A stretch of DNA of 64,000 nt from Adiantum capillus-veneris (taxonomy: Eukaryota; Streptophyta; Polypodiopsida; Polypodiales; Pteridaceae): the NCBI GenBank assembly GCA_014529385.2, contig CM043959.1:6352466-6416465 (forward strand), read 5' to 3'. The notes under the pieces are model-generated. The model was not told where the DNA came from. It ran no database searches and saw only the letters and a program-made list of their open reading frames with translations. The position numbers were made by a program, and so were the translations under genes. The first letter of the stretch is position 1, and each line of letters opens with the position of its first letter. This document shows positions 34,145 through 47,510 of the stretch, piece after piece.

Positions 34145-34768
34145 TGTTAAGGCGGTTACGCCGCTAGCGGAAGCTAAATAGCGAGAACTCAACCAACAAC
34201 AGAATTTGTCAGACGAGGACGAAGCTTGACCCGCAGGCGCATGGAAACAACTAGGTGGGTGTCAAATCACCTACTCGACCTTCTAATGACAATCACTACT
34301 AAGGAAATCAAATCTAAGTTCTAAAATACGCAAGTGACTGAAATCCGTACTACGAACGAATGCTATACGAAACAGGATCTAGAATCATCGAATCGATCTC
34401 AAACTCAAGGGGAATTCTATACACTAGGTAAGAACAACACCCTAAAGACTTGAACTGTAAAATTAACCTATAACCACTCCGTGCGGTAAACGCGTATGAA
34501 GACAGGCCGAAAAATACAGGTGACCGAAACTTGACCCCGATGGTACTAATGTGTATCTCTACTCGTTGTGGTTCTATTGATATGCTGCACGCTCTATTCC
34601 GACACACGAGTTGGAAGAAAACTCACACCGAAGCTCGTAGGAACTTACCACACATAGAAGCCGATAGCGCGCACTCTTGGTATCTGTGCGTAGCTCTCAC
34701 CGTTGCTAACACAATGGCGGTGTCGCTTCTCCAATGGCGGCCCCGTAGCTCGCGTAGCAAGGAGATAA

Positions 34769-34821
<53 letters not shown>

Positions 34822-35109
34822 ACACAGTCACGGCGCTCATAAAACTCTCCTTTGATTAATAATTGAATCTTCTTTAGGTTACAAAACTTTGGCTTATATA
34901 CCTCAGCCTTGGAGGTGAGAACATCTCTAATTATTTACATCAACAGGTGAAATTACTTCAGGATTACAAGCTGGAAACTCAATTGAGTCCCGTTACGTAA
35001 TGAATGGTTCAAATCAAAATTAATGTCGGAAAGACATTTATTACAATCAATGGTTGCAAAATGATGGGTGTGAGAAAAAATGTGGGTGTGATCCTCTGCT
35101 GGCTCAACA
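34145..35109 (-). repeat. 3' LTR of element A2
   Basis: 965 bp, TGTTAAGG to CTCAACA. TATA box at plus 34893-34900 (minus strand), and a shorter (CT)n tract than in A1 at 34771-34818. Confidence 0.95.
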
Positions 35110-35121
35110 CTCCCCCCCTCC
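35110..35121 (-). promoter_or_regulatory. Polypurine tract of A2
   Basis: Minus strand GGAGGGGGGGAG directly next to the 3' LTR, identical to A1. Confidence 0.9.
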
Positions 35122-35158
35122 GCGTTCATGTCGTCCCTGACATGACTTTTAGGCTTGG

Positions 35159-38100
35159 TCAATAGAGTCCTGTCGTCTTGAGCATCTGCAAATGTGATTC
35201 GTAGCGTAGGTTGCCGATGGTCAAGGTTGGGCCGAATATTTTGCTTTCGTGAGTGAAAAAGCCGGTGTAGAAAGCTTCTTCGAATGTTTGCATGTGGAAG
35301 CTAGGCAAAAACATAATTCTTTGGTACAAGAGATGTAACACCTTTGGTGATGGCTGCAATGAAAGATCATACATTATATCCATCACTGTGTCGGCCATCG
35401 ATAGTAGACTCGAGGTCGTGGCTTTATCTGGCGCGAACACTTCAATGCATGCTAAGAGAGTCCTGCAAATTTTCTTTAGCATCTGACACGAAAGGTCAGG
35501 AGAGCCAGTAAAGAGTTTGATGGTGCCCGTTAGGGTTTTCACCATGTAGGCTTTACCTATTCTCTCTCCTTCCTTTGGTCTTGGCATCCTGGGATAATTA
35601 AGCCAATTTGGCTTCTTTTCTGCAATCCTGCCATGCTCTTTCCAGTTTCTGACTCTTGGCACCGGGCAGAAGGTTGCATCCTCCCGAATCTCCTTTGGAG
35701 CCTCTACCAAGTAGATGAGGTAGGCTGGGTATTTGTTCAGCCAACCTTTCCTCCATCTAGGTTGAGAATCTACAATCTTCTTTGATTGTTCATCCTTTGT
35801 GATGTCGCCTTCGTAAAGAGCGACATACTGCTCCTCCTCTATTCTCTTTTTCGTCTTTATCACTTCAAATTTCATCAGAGGGAAAGGCAGGCTGGGTTGC
35901 ATCCACTCTTCATGGAGCACTTTTGTGTCTAAACCTTGAAGTCTAATGGAGATGAGGAGTCTCCTTTCCCATTCCATTTCCGCCTTGGCACTTTCCTCTG
36001 TTGACTTTTCTATTTGGTCCTGGAGCCTTTGTTCTTCTTCTTCAGAGATTCCTGAAGTTGAGGCCACTTCTTGAACTGGGGCTGGATCTTCAATTGTGGT
36101 TGCCTCTCCAGTTTCTGGTAGCTCTATGGCTGCTCCCCCTGCTTCTTCTTGTGGTGTCTCTGTTTCTCTTCTTTGTTGCTCTTGGAGGTCTTGGAGCTGT
36201 TTGCGGAGGGTCTCATTCTCTGTTCTTAGTGTTTGATTTTCTAAAGTGAGCCTCTCCTCTGCTGCCAATGATCCCTCCGCAATGTGCAACCTTTGCACTT
36301 GCTCTAATCTTAGCTCTCTTTGTAAGCTTCTGACCTGATCCTCCAGAGCTGGTACGACGGCTCCCTCTTGTTCTGTTCCTGCTCTGCTAGCTCTAGGGGT
36401 TGTCCTGAGTCTCGTGATTGTCCTTTCTTGAAGTTCGACTCTTTCCCTTAGCTCAATGAGCTCATCCTTGGCTGCCTCCAGCTCATCTTCTATTCGCTCC
36501 TTTGCTTCCTGTGAACTTGCTACCTCTCTTGAACCTTCGGCTAGTTGGAGTATCAAGCTGTCTCTCTCGTTTTCTGCGTCGTAGAGTGATGCTTTATGAC
36601 TTTCAGATTCAGTCATAGCATTCTCTAACTTCTTCTGCAACTCTGCTTCCTTTTGTTTTGCTGTCTCAATTGCTACTTCCTTTGCTATGGATCTTTCTTA
36701 ATCTTGCTGAGCAGTTCATGCACCATGTGCATGTCTTTTTCATCTTCATCTGTCAACTTGACAGCTCTTTCTGCCACCACCTCCAATGGCTTCGGCTCTT
36801 CTAGTATGTTCTGTTTGTCCATTTTCTCTTTACTCTCCCTTGTACCCTTTGTCTTTTCCTTCATCCCTTTCCGATCATCTTGTTTTCGTAGAAATATCCC
36901 ATAAACTGCCTCCAGGGCCTCTTCTTCACTGTATCCGATCGCTACCAGATCCTCATAATCATCTTTCTTTTGCTGAACTGGATCTATCTCCTTTTCCTTG
37001 GTCCCGGCCTCCGGCTTTTCCATAACTTCTGTTTCTATTTCTATTGTGGTCTCCCCCACAATAATTTCCATCTTCTTCGGGCTTGGTACATCAGCAAAGG
37101 AGGTCTGATTGTCCTCAGTCATCTTGGCTTTTCCTTTGTTTGCTTGCCCGTCTTTCTCTCGAAGTTCAGTAGACTCATCTACTTCCTTCTTCTCCTTGTC
37201 GTCCTTTTTCAGCTCAGATTTTAAAAGCTGTACTTCCTCTTCAGTATAAGGCTCGACAGGCTGCTGCTCCAGTATGGCCTCCGACTCCTCATAAGCTCTA
37301 ATATATTGATCATATTGATCAACATGTGGCATGGCTGAGCTGGTTCCGACTTTAGTGGGGTCTGGCACCCACATTTCTTCAAAGTCCCCCTTTAGAGCTC
37401 TTTCCGCTCTGAACTGCTCCACCAGCCTTTCCATTCTTGCGGCTTTTTGACTTTTGGTTTGCTTGGGATCAGCCTTCTTCTTCGCTTTCTTCTTGAGCAG
37501 CTCGTCCACAGCCTCTTCAGGTTCTGAAACTATTTCTAGTTTTCGGTGTGCTCTTGTGGACGCCCTCTTGGATACTTCTTGCTATTCTTTCTCTTCATTG
37601 GCTTCTCTAAGCCACTCATTCTAGGAGGGAACCCGTGGCCCTTGATCTCTGGCTCCAATAGCTTCATAAGCTATTCTTGTCAGAACTTCACCTCCTCCTA
37701 TATACTTTGGCTTCTGGTTGTGCATGGCGATTACTTGCTCGTGGATGTATTGAGCATAATTCACCTCTTTTGGCATGTTGCTCTTCAATGCCCATGTGAT
37801 GGTTGTCGTAATGGCATGGGGTGGTGTAGTATACTTCTGCGGTCTTTTACTGCACACATGGAAAAACTGGTTGTATAATCGGCAAAGGGTTGCCGCTCGT
37901 TGATCTGCCAGATCTCCGTAGGTTGTATTTTGTTTCTTTGATCCATAGACCTCTATGGCCTCCCTTCTTTCTCTGACAGAACTCCCTTTGTTGTGCAGCT
38001 TCAATGCATCTGCAATGAGCTGTGGAGTGATCTGTACTTCAACTGTTTCTCCATCCATGGCTGTCAACATGGCTTTCCCATCCTTCTGAATGGATGTTGC

Positions 38101-38433
38101 CAACTCATACACTCTTCTTGTGTCTACATCTCATGGTCTCGAGGTGAAGAACCTGTGTAAGTCAACCTTTTCCAGGCATCTGCTGATGTTCTCTGATCTG
38201 CTATAATCCACTAATTCTCGTGGGATCATAGGTACATCGACCGATTGCCCTTGAGGATCTCTGAAAGTCCCCTGGTACATCTTTATTCCTTCTTTTTCTA
38301 GTACTGCTTCCTCCACCCAAGTCTTGGTTGGCTTGAGGGTTTCTGTGGGAATATCAAAAGGTTCTGCTTCTGCAAGAGCATCCTTGATGGTTGGTCTTTT
38401 TCTCTTAGTTGCCGATGACTTAGCGGAATCCAT
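35159..38433 (-). pseudogene. Accessory coiled-coil protein of A2, broken into four frames
   Basis: Starts at 38433 (MDSAKSSATKRKRP) and continues through 38131, 38112-37621, 37509-36685 and 36640-35159. It matches the A1 protein closely throughout: globular N-part, K/E-rich middle, coiled coil and C-terminal globular part with WLNYPRMPRPK and YMVKTLTGTIKLF. Breaks differ from those in A1: a TGA near 38131, a TAG at 37621 where A1 has CAG, and a frameshift near 36680. Independent breaks in both copies imply that the protein was intact in their common source. Its position before the 3' LTR is the same. Confidence 0.8.
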
Positions 38434-38599
38434 GGATCCTGTAACTCCAATTTCAGAAGTTAGCGTCTTTTTAGTACTGAAAGCCGAAATGAAGCTTTTA
38501 ACTATTCAAATGACTTGAAAATTGAAACAGGAGCTATTCAGGGCCTAAGGATGCAATGTAGGTGAAAAAATATGCAAACTGGGCTCAAAAACATGCTTG

Positions 38600-39650
38600 A
38601 GACATCATACGCGTATGATGTCTTTTGTGTCAGAATGACTTCATATTGGTTGTGCTTGTAGCTAATAGTGTATACATGAATATCATATGCTTGGATTTGA
38701 GTTTGGATCCCATTTGGTCAAGTTTTGGCCAGTTTAGTCCAGTTCAGGCTCTTGGCAAAATTTTGAAAGGGAAATGGATTTTATGATCCAAATTGGGTAA
38801 AACTTGGTGGATTACTTTCAAATGGCATGTAGAACACTTCTGTTTGGTGGTTGAAGCCATGAGGTGCCAAAATCACATAGTGAGACATCATACGCGTATG
38901 ATGTCTTTTGGTGCATTTTTGGACCAATTTTCTCTATAAGCTTGGTTTTGGCTTTAGATAGGCTTATTCAGTGGATTTATCAAGTTTGGATAGAATTTGG
39001 ACTAAAAATGGCTCTGGAGACATCATACGAGTATGATGTCTTTTTTGTCAATTTTTCATGGGATTGGTTCTGTGGACTCTCCATGTGCTAGTGAAGGACT
39101 GTTTATACTCAAATCTTGGTTTGGACTTGAATATGTTGGATTTGGGACAAAAATAGGCTTTGTATGAAGGATTTTCTCTTAATTGGGCTAATGGGGTGAT
39201 CCACCTGACCAAATGGTTCCAAACTTCATATGTAGCATGTATTAGATATATATAATGGATGTATGTAGCATGTAGCATGTATTAGATATATATAATGGAT
39301 GTATGATGACAAATGAGCATTTTTTGCTCTGTAAGTGCAAATAGACATCATACGCGTATGATGTCTTTTGTGTCAAAATGGTGCTTTTTGGTTCCAAATA
39401 GCTTGTAGATGTGTTAATCAACAATCCTACAAAGTTTCAATGAGTTTGGAGTTATTTTGACAAAATTAGGACCAAAAATCAATTTTATGGCCTACTTTGC
39501 GTCTTTTTGGTTTTCCTTGGGTTTTCTAACTCCAATTCTCATGATACTTGGTTCATAGGATGTGATTAACATGTGGAATGGGGCTATGCACTCAAATGTT
39601 GAAATGGATGTGAAAATTATGCTGTGAGACATCATACGCGTATGATGTCT
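38600..39650. repeat. Array of five 24-bp palindromes in the A2 spacer
   Basis: Copies start at 38600, 38883, 39018, 39343 and 39627; copy 3 has CGAG in place of CGCG. Intervals are 283, 135, 325 and 284 bp. The 325 is the 285-bp A1 interval plus a 40-bp tandem duplication at about 39230-39300. Between A1 and A2 the palindromes are as well kept as the coding frames. Confidence 0.95.
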
Positions 39651-41253
39651 TTTCTTGAAATGTTGGTCTTTTTGTGCAAAGAATGCTTTGTGCTAGTGCC
39701 CTAAGCCCTGCTAACTAGTTTTCAACTTAAAAAGTCATCAGTTTAGCTAAAAAGCCCCCTTATAGGCATTTCAGTTTCCGAAGTCGTCTTTTTGCCTTGG
39801 AGTTGAATTTCTTCAACTTTTCTTTTCGAGAGTTGCATTTCCAGCTCATTGGATATGTTGTGAAGCCACCTATTTGGTTGAACTTGACTTTGGCTCCCCG
39901 TTCTCCATCTTTCTCCATTTGGTTGCCCGAAAGCGTCTTTTTCACCATCGGTAAGTGAATCAGCTTTCTTTTGGATTTTGCTTGCAAACATAAGTCATCC
40001 ATGTATAGTTGAAACTGCTCGTGAAGTTTCATCTCATTCGGTCGTCAATTTCAGCCGTTATGCCAAAATGACGCTTTGTGTGTCTGCAGCCGAATCGGTT
40101 GTTCCGACCTACTTTTGGTGATCCAAACCCGGAGATACTCCATGGTTGCATTGCCCTCGATGTTGTTAAGCTTCCTGAGAAGTTTTGTGTCGTTCCGACA
40201 ACTTTTTTCTGTTTGCCTCTTGCAGGCTCTGTTGACCTAGGGTTTTTCCAGTCGTTCTTTCTCGAGCTTTGAGTGCTAGAAACTCATCTCCTATACTAGG
40301 GTAACCCACCTCTAAGTTCTTGCAAAGTTTGGTTAGGCGGTTGTGCCCCTACCTAGCGTTCTTCCCCATTCCCCGTCTGCTCTTGTTTCTTGGTTTTGGT
40401 GAGTTTTCGCGACAAAAGTTAACAATAAGCATTAAAAGCTTATGGCAACGAGTCTACCTCTCATGTCTGGTGTCCTCTGAGCTCTCGTAGCAGTCGTAGA
40501 AGGCGGTAGAAGGTCGGATGCTCCTGTGTGCTCTTTGCTCTCTCCAAGAAGGTAATAGTGGAAATGAGCTTGATAGTGAAGTGAAAAATACTTAACTTCT
40601 GGCTTCCCGGATCACTTGTTACCAAATTTGACATGTGCTTCTATCTCGTCGTGAAATGCACTTTAGGATTTGAAATTTCTCAATTTGGACTCCGTTTGAC
40701 CTGTTTCTGAGAAATCTGTCCACTTTGCCAAAATTCTGTCATTTCGGGCTTTCCGCAACTTTTTCAGAATTGTACCCAATTTTTACCATGGGTTGCCCTT
40801 GTCATTAGGACCATCACCGTCTATTCTTTTCTTTTTTCCGATCTCATTTCACCTGCTTTTTTATTTTTCTTTTACTTTTATTAAGAAAATCATAAAAAAT
40901 AAAGGAAAATAGCAAATTGAAGCCAAAAAATTCCAAACATACACGATAATAGCTGGTAACCCTGTGTATATGAATATACACTTCTTTGTGATTTCTGGAC
41001 TTGGATTACCACTTTTTTCCACTTTTTAGCTCCAAAAACACTCTTATTTAGTGATATTTACACATCTAGAGACCCAAATTCACCATTTGATCTCTTCTTG
41101 TTGCAAAACAAGGTATATAAGGGCATAAATATTATCAATATCCGCAATCAAACATAAAAAACTTGCAAAATCATGTAAGACACTGCCCTTGTAATATAAT
41201 TTTTGTTTTTCTTTGTTTTTTCCGCTTGTAGCTGCTTTGTAGCTCCTGTATAC
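39651..41253. other. A2 spacer between internal PPT and palindrome array
   Basis: Same content as in A1, with two overlapping minus-strand frames still open at 39991-39743 and 40032-39760. No other feature recognised. Confidence 0.55.
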
Positions 41254-41265
41254 CTCCCCCCCTCC
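41254..41265 (-). promoter_or_regulatory. Internal polypurine tract of A2
   Basis: Minus strand GGAGGGGGGGAG, the same 12-mer as the terminal PPT, just past the pol stop at 41288. Its retention in both copies supports a function or a shared origin. Confidence 0.6.
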
Positions 41266-41287
41266 TAGTCTGAGTCCTCCCGGACGA

Positions 41288-42910
41288 CTATGAAGTGTCT
41301 GTGGGTGAAGCATTGTAGTTGTTTTGGTCATAAGTTCCCAATGCAATTGTAGAGCGACGATACAACATTCTTTCCAATAAAGCTGCTCTTTGTTTGATTG
41401 ATGGATTGGTGGTCGGGTTTTGGGTTGGTTTTGGCACTTCGGAAGTAGAATCAGTAGATGGATTCTTCGTTACCTTGTTGTCTTTGTTCACAATCCAAAT
41501 CTGCTTCCGCTTTGCTTGTGCTTGCCACAAACTCTTTGCGACCCAAACCTGCTTTGTTCTGTGTGTTGATTCCCTCGCCTTGAAATACCTAGGAGTTTCT
41601 GTTGATTGTATTGAAGGGAGTTCCTATTTACAAATCTTTGGGATCCAAATTTGCTGGCTATAGCTTTGTGCTGTCATGAACTTCTTTGGAATCCAGATCT
41701 GTTTCACTATCCTGGATTGTCGGGGATCACTCTGTTGTCTGGTATTGAAAACTCTGTTTGTGTTTTCTGGCACCACCTTTTTTGGTCCCCATACCAACTT
41801 TGACTCCGTTTTTTTCCAAGGTTGAGCTGTTATATTATTGCTTGTCTTCCTTATCCACTGTTGAGAATTCCTCGTCGAAGAGTAATCCGGTTGTATAGCA
41901 ACTTTTGGTTGCCATTGCTTCTTCTTTTTCTCTGGTTGTTGTTTATATTTGTCTTTGGATTCGTCCTTTGGAGTTGGCTCTTCTCCTTTGGTGAACTTAA
42001 CTGATTGACTTTCACCTTCGTATTTGATAAGCACTGATTTAGAACTCCAGTCAATCATTGCATTGTATTGCTTCTGCCATGGTTGTCCTAGCAATAATGG
42101 ATGTTGTGTAGCTTGGTCTTCAACCACGTAAAACATATGAGGATACACATACTGGTTAATCTGTATATGTAAAACTGTGCATCCGACAGTTTTGATTGAG
42201 TTCTCAGAGTAACTTTTTAACTCTTGCTTGGCAGTTTGTAATTTCGTGTCATTTGTCAATTGTCTATACAAACTAAGTGAAAGTAGGTTAGCTTGAGCTC
42301 CTGAATCCAATAGTGCTCTGGCTTTAATTTGGTTGGTCCCTACTTTGCATTCAATGATGGGTTCTTCTTTGTCATTCCCCATTTCTGTTATACTAACTGC
42401 GTTTATTCGTATTGCTCCTTCATTGCGCTGTTTCTGACGCAGGAGTCTTCTTTTCTCCATTCTTTCCTTCGCCTCAGCTTGTGCTTCCTCCTCAATCTTT
42501 TTCTTTTTCTGGACACGCAGCTTTTCTTGATGTATTTTGAGAAGCATGTCTTGTGTTAGCGGCAACAGATACTTTTTCACTCTGCATCCACTAATCCAAT
42601 TGGGCATTTCTTCTCCGTCTAATGTAGCAAGCTTGACGGCTCCACTTGGTGATAGATCTTTAATCACCAGAGGTCCCATCCCTCGCTTTTTAAGCTTCTT
42701 AGCATGCTGTTTCAGAGTGTAAACTAGGACATAGTCCCCAACTTTAAACTCTTTAGTCCGCACATGCTTATCAAAAAATTCCTTTTGTCGCCTTTTTTGA
42801 GCGTAGATGGAAGCTACTGCTTTTAGGCGAAGTTCGTCTAGCTTTTCCAGGTCATCTATTCTATCAGTTTCTTTTTCGAGTATAGTTCTCAACATGAAGT
42901 ACGGAACCAC
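41288..42910 (-). pseudogene. pol: A2 pol remnant: integrase C-terminus, second protease, W-x-P-K tail
   Basis: The frame starts at the tail of the PR1 linker (LRTILEKET) and jumps at TCAG (42864-42867) to the integrase C-terminal region (DRIDDLEKLDELRLKA). PR2 reads RALLDSGAQANLL and LLLGQPW. The tail keeps QWQPK, VWGPK, IWIPK and IWIPK. A TAG at 41624 replaces the CAG of A1, after which VWVAK and IWIVN continue to 41288. Confidence 0.9.
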
Positions 42911-43078
42911 GTCGTACCCGTCCTTGTCGCAAAATTTCGTTGTGGGACCATCCGGAATTGCACAAACATCTAGGGTTGCTAGAATGTCTGTCCATTCTAA
43001 TGGTTCAAACGTGTCCTCTGGAAAGGGTTCTCTTACCTAAGTTTCGTCTTCGATAGCCCTTTCTAAAACACATTCTTC

Positions 43079-44878
43079 TCATTTCAGACTTCCACATTTC
43101 GAAGCTCCACACATCCATAACTCCTTGGGTTTACCTAACCAAGCTGGAAATTCGGATCCCGCCAAAGTAGCTGAATCAAACTCCTCTACCGGTGTTCGGT
43201 TCACATCTTTGTAGCTATGGTCTTTCAGGTTCACACGTGTAGTGGTTTCCATATTTCTCAAGTATATGTGGTCGTAGCCCCAATCTTGGACCATTTTCAA
43301 CTGTCTCATGAATGGTGTTCCCAATATGATACCATAGTTATTCTCCTTGGCAAAATCGACAATAGCAAAAGTATGTTCGTATTCAATGCCGCAAGAAGTC
43401 ACTACAACTTTCTCTAATAACCCCATAGGTTTCTCCATGTGTCCATCTGCTAATTGGAGTTTCAACCTAGTCTTCCTTATTGCTGGTTTCCCCCATTTTT
43501 TCCAGATTTCTTTTGTAGCAATGGCTACCCCAGCTCTGCTGTCTAGTATTGCCATTGTGTTCACTCCTTGGAATTCAACTGGTAAGGTTGTATTCCCCTC
43601 TTCACCTTCGCAATACTCTCCGACCTTGTTTAAGGGTACAGGCTTAGCGTTCTTTTGTGGCTTGCTCAGCTCCTCCATGCTCTCTTGCAATCTCGATGTT
43701 GGATATTTTATCCCGAATTTCTCCAAGCATTTTCCTACAGTGGTCCACATATGTGGTCTTAGCCTCAAAAGCTCAGCTAGAGTGATAGTGCATGTCACTG
43801 GTGTTGACAAAATCTCTATCAATCCTTGCGAGTCCATGACTTTTTCTGATGAGAGTTTTCGTGAGGGAAGTGCTCTAATCTCGGATTTTGCTTCATACTC
43901 TCCTAAGTATGAAGGTAAGGTTTTGAGTGAATGAGGTTTGCTCTCCATTGTTCTAACAGAGCCCCCATCTCCCCAGTAAGATTGCAGATCCAAGTCTACT
44001 TGAGATCCTGCCTCAAATTCCACTATGGGAGGATTCCTGATGTCCTTTTCCCAATTTGTCTGATTAGCTTGGCAACTTAGCTCGTTTGCAAAGTTTGCCT
44101 CTCTCACTTGTTTCCAAAATTCATTGTAATCCTCATCTTTTCCGTAAATCCCCTGTATGACTGGATGAAAACTCTCTATCTCCTGATCGGTTGTGTTCAA
44201 TACTATGCGGTCATCCTTTTGTGTATTTTCAGGCTTTTGTGCACTGGGAGTCTTTTCAGCTACCCGTGAAACGATAGTCTCTTTCTGAATTGGGTTTTCC
44301 TTTCCACAATTCATTGTTTCTTTTGGTGGTTCTAATAAGGCTTGTGCAGTCTCGATCATTCTCTGGCACATTTCAAGTCTGTGCTTTTCCAATTCCGCGT
44401 TTGGGTATGTCATCCACCTCTGTTCTTGTGTTTGGTTGTTCTTTAACCTAGCTTCGTAAGCTCTCATCAGTGCGTCCAATGGTTCGTGTACTTTGTCAAC
44501 TAGCACTGATCCCCCTGAGCTTAAGCTCGTTGTTTCTTTGATACTCTTTTGTTTCGTTCTTTCCGGGCTCATCTCTCGTTTCCCGTTTTGACTCTCAAGT
44601 TTTTCTAATCTAGCTTTAGTTTGCTTTAGTTCCTCAGCTAGAATAGCGTCTTCACGTTCTTTTCTCAACCTCATGCGTGCTTTTCTAGCTTTCCATGTGT
44701 TTTTCTGACTCCGCGGTCCTTGACTAACCACTTCAGTCGCTAACTTTCCATTCTCAGGTTCTCTAGTGGTTTTCTTAGCTTGAGCTCTAGTAACAACTTG
44801 CGTTGGTATCAGAGTTTCATTTTCAGACCCACTGCTGGTAGGAATAGTTTCTAACATATTCAATGTCGTCTTTTGCAC
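43079..44878 (-). pseudogene. gag-pol: A2 gag C-terminus and protease 1
   Basis: 600 codons collinear with A1: a charged linker, then a retropepsin-like domain in which the catalytic triplet is DSR instead of DSG (AILDSRAGVAIAT) and IILGTPF replaces IILGRPF. It ends at a TGA where A1 has CGA. Both active-site changes suggest decay. Confidence 0.85.
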
Positions 44879-44968
44879 TTTGTTTGGATTCTTTGAACAA
44901 TCCTCAATGAAGTGAGTAACCCCACACTCAGTGCAATAAGCGTTAATTCTAATGATTTCCGTATGTGG

Positions 44969-47422
44969 TCAAACATTCATCAGATGGTCACCTCCACACT
45001 TGTAACAGGGTCCTAGTGCTGGTCTTGGTCCCATTTGATTCGTCCTTTGTGGATAGGATGGTCTTTGTCCTGTTAACCCTCCATGAGCTATGAACATCAA
45101 TGTTCTTGCGTCCAAATTGTATCTCTTCATCAGAAGCACTTGTAATTGTTGGTATTCCAACATTCCCCATCATGCCCCATGGTTCTGGTTGTTTTGGTTC
45201 TTCTGGTGGGTAATACATTGTCGGAGACATGTGTGCACCCGATTCTTCGTAATAGGCTTGAACAGGCACTAAGGCTTGTTCTTCCTGATTCTCCAAGGTT
45301 GGTGCATATCTAATGCCCACTGGTCTTGCTCCTGGTAAAGGTGGTTGTTGTCCCAATACCGGTTGCGGTCTTTCTATCCCCATAGGTCTTGGTACATTTC
45401 CCGTTGGGTATCGAGGTACTGGATGTATCTGAGGTGGTGCTAATTGAGCAGGAGGTGCATATTGGCGCTCCCTTACATACCCTTTGTTGTAATAGCACTC
45501 CTCTGTTGGATGATTTGTCCATTTTTGTTCAATAGCACACCATTTCAGTGTTTTTGGCAATGGTTTTTGGTATGGTGCCATCCTTTTTAGAGCATCTTCT
45601 ATCATTTGCTCTACATTTGGCATGGTTGTTGTTTGAACATTCTTTTTAGTGGTAGTCTCGCTCGCTACGGAGGAGGAGCTACTGGATGCAAAATCTGTAT
45701 CCGCTGACACCTCTCCATAAACCGTACAGTTATCCACTAAGTACAATGCCTCTCTCGTTACTTGCTCGAAACTTGTACAAGCTTTCAAGTGCAAGTCCTT
45801 CTTGAGAGTGTCGTTCCTCAGTCCTTCAATAAAGAGAACAGATAGTCTGTCATCTTGTGGTCGTTCACGTACTGGACATCTCTCAATGTATTGTTTGAAG
45901 CGAAGTGAAGCTTCCTTCACTTTTTCGTGTTCTCTCTGTTTAAAAGCATATATTTGTGAGACCGTATTGTGCTTAATCCCGCGTTTTGAGAATTCCTCAG
46001 CAAACTCTCTTAGCAAATGGTCAATGTCATGGAATCCCCCTATGTTCATTGGTTGAAACCATGTCAATGCAGTACCTTCTAGAGTAAGACCAAATCCCTC
46101 GTATTGTGTATGGAAATCTGTTATCTGCTCAGCTCTTAAGACTTGCTTAAAGAGTGACACATGTGCATACGGATCTCCTGAACCACCATACTTCTTTGGC
46201 ATACACTTGGCTACTTGAGATGGCTCATACGTCTATGATCTGCTACCAATCTCATTGCTCCTGTGTCTCGGCTAAAGCTTTCTCTAGCATCATGGACTTC
46301 ATGGGTTACCCTTGTCGGTTCCCCCGCCCTGAATCTACTACTGGGAGGTAAATGTGATGGTTCCGCTTCAAACCTTGGTCCTGGCGTGGTATAGGTGGGG
46401 ATTGGAACTGCACTACCTCGATTCGTCTCCATTGACTCTCTGGAATGTAATGATCCCATTGGTCCGAGCTTCGAGTCCCAAGGTTGACTGAAAGAGTCAG
46501 CAACCTGAGTTCTTTGTCCTCCTATTGTCATTGAGTTTTGCACTCCAGTTGTTGGTGCTGGTCTATGTGAGCCAGAAGTAACATAATACTGATGTAGTGG
46601 TCCCCCAAAGTATGTATATCCTTCTAATTCTTTCTTGCCCATTGTTGAGTATTGCCTGCCATACTTATCGTAAGCGGCAATTTTCACTTTCGATCCCTCT
46701 GTGTAGGTAAAGACATAGAGTCTTTTTTTGTCTGTCAACTCTCCGGTGTAGGGTTCTTCACATCTATAATAGAGATCTTGCTCCCCATTATTATATTTGT
46801 ATAGCCCCACATAGATGTTATCAGTGTTGATCCTTGTAGTTTCATTCTCTCTTCTTAACCTCGCATAGGGAAGTTCATTATTGGTGCTTTCTCCTCAAGT
46901 TCTTCATCTACTTTGGCTTTGGTGCCCATCAATCCCCACTTGTCCACAATGTTAGGGTTTAGGACTACCAAGTACATGGTACCCTCGTCATCTAGATATC
47001 TATCTCGCTATAGCTCACAGGCACTAAGTCCTTGAACTCACTAGGTCTATCTTCTATCTTTACACAATAGCGGTCCATTCCATCTTTGTGATCTTGGCAC
47101 CTTGCTCATTGTCGTACTGGTATTTTATGAACAATAGCTTCATGTGGCGGAAGGGTTTGATGATTGTTCGAGTGTTCGGTGAAAATCTCGTAAGATCTCT
47201 CCGAAGAAGTATCAGAAACACTTCCTTCAAAGATCGGCTCTAATGGTTGCACCAACTTTGGTTACACTTCCCTCGGTTGATATGACACTTGCTGGTTCCC
47301 CTTGTTTTGGTTGTTATTCGGAGATTCCTGCCCGATCTCAAATTCATCAATTCCCCTAAAGGACTTAACTTTTCCGTCTCGGCAATTTGTTTTCCCCAGT
47401 TTTTGTGGTCAGATTGATCCAA
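44969..47422 (-). pseudogene. gag: A2 gag, broken into several frames
   Basis: The reading starts at about 47422 (MDQSDHKNWGKQIAETEKL, with LRSGR as in element B), is lost over about 400 bp, and resumes at 46810 (MGLYKYNNGEQDLYYRCEEP) and at 46202 (MPKKYGGSGDPYAHVSLFKQ). The 46202 block holds the retrotransposon gag domain: ALTWFQPM, IDHLLREFAEEF and RERPQDDRLSVLFIEGL. It then enters a proline-rich stretch and one zinc knuckle split by a frameshift near 45000. The protein would form the particle core. Confidence 0.8.
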
Positions 47423-47510
47423 ACTGATTGATACTTGGTCAATTGTTTAATCTTGTCAGTTGGACAACTTCTGTTTCATCAAGTGAGAATTTTGTGCAGT
47501 TATGCTGAAA

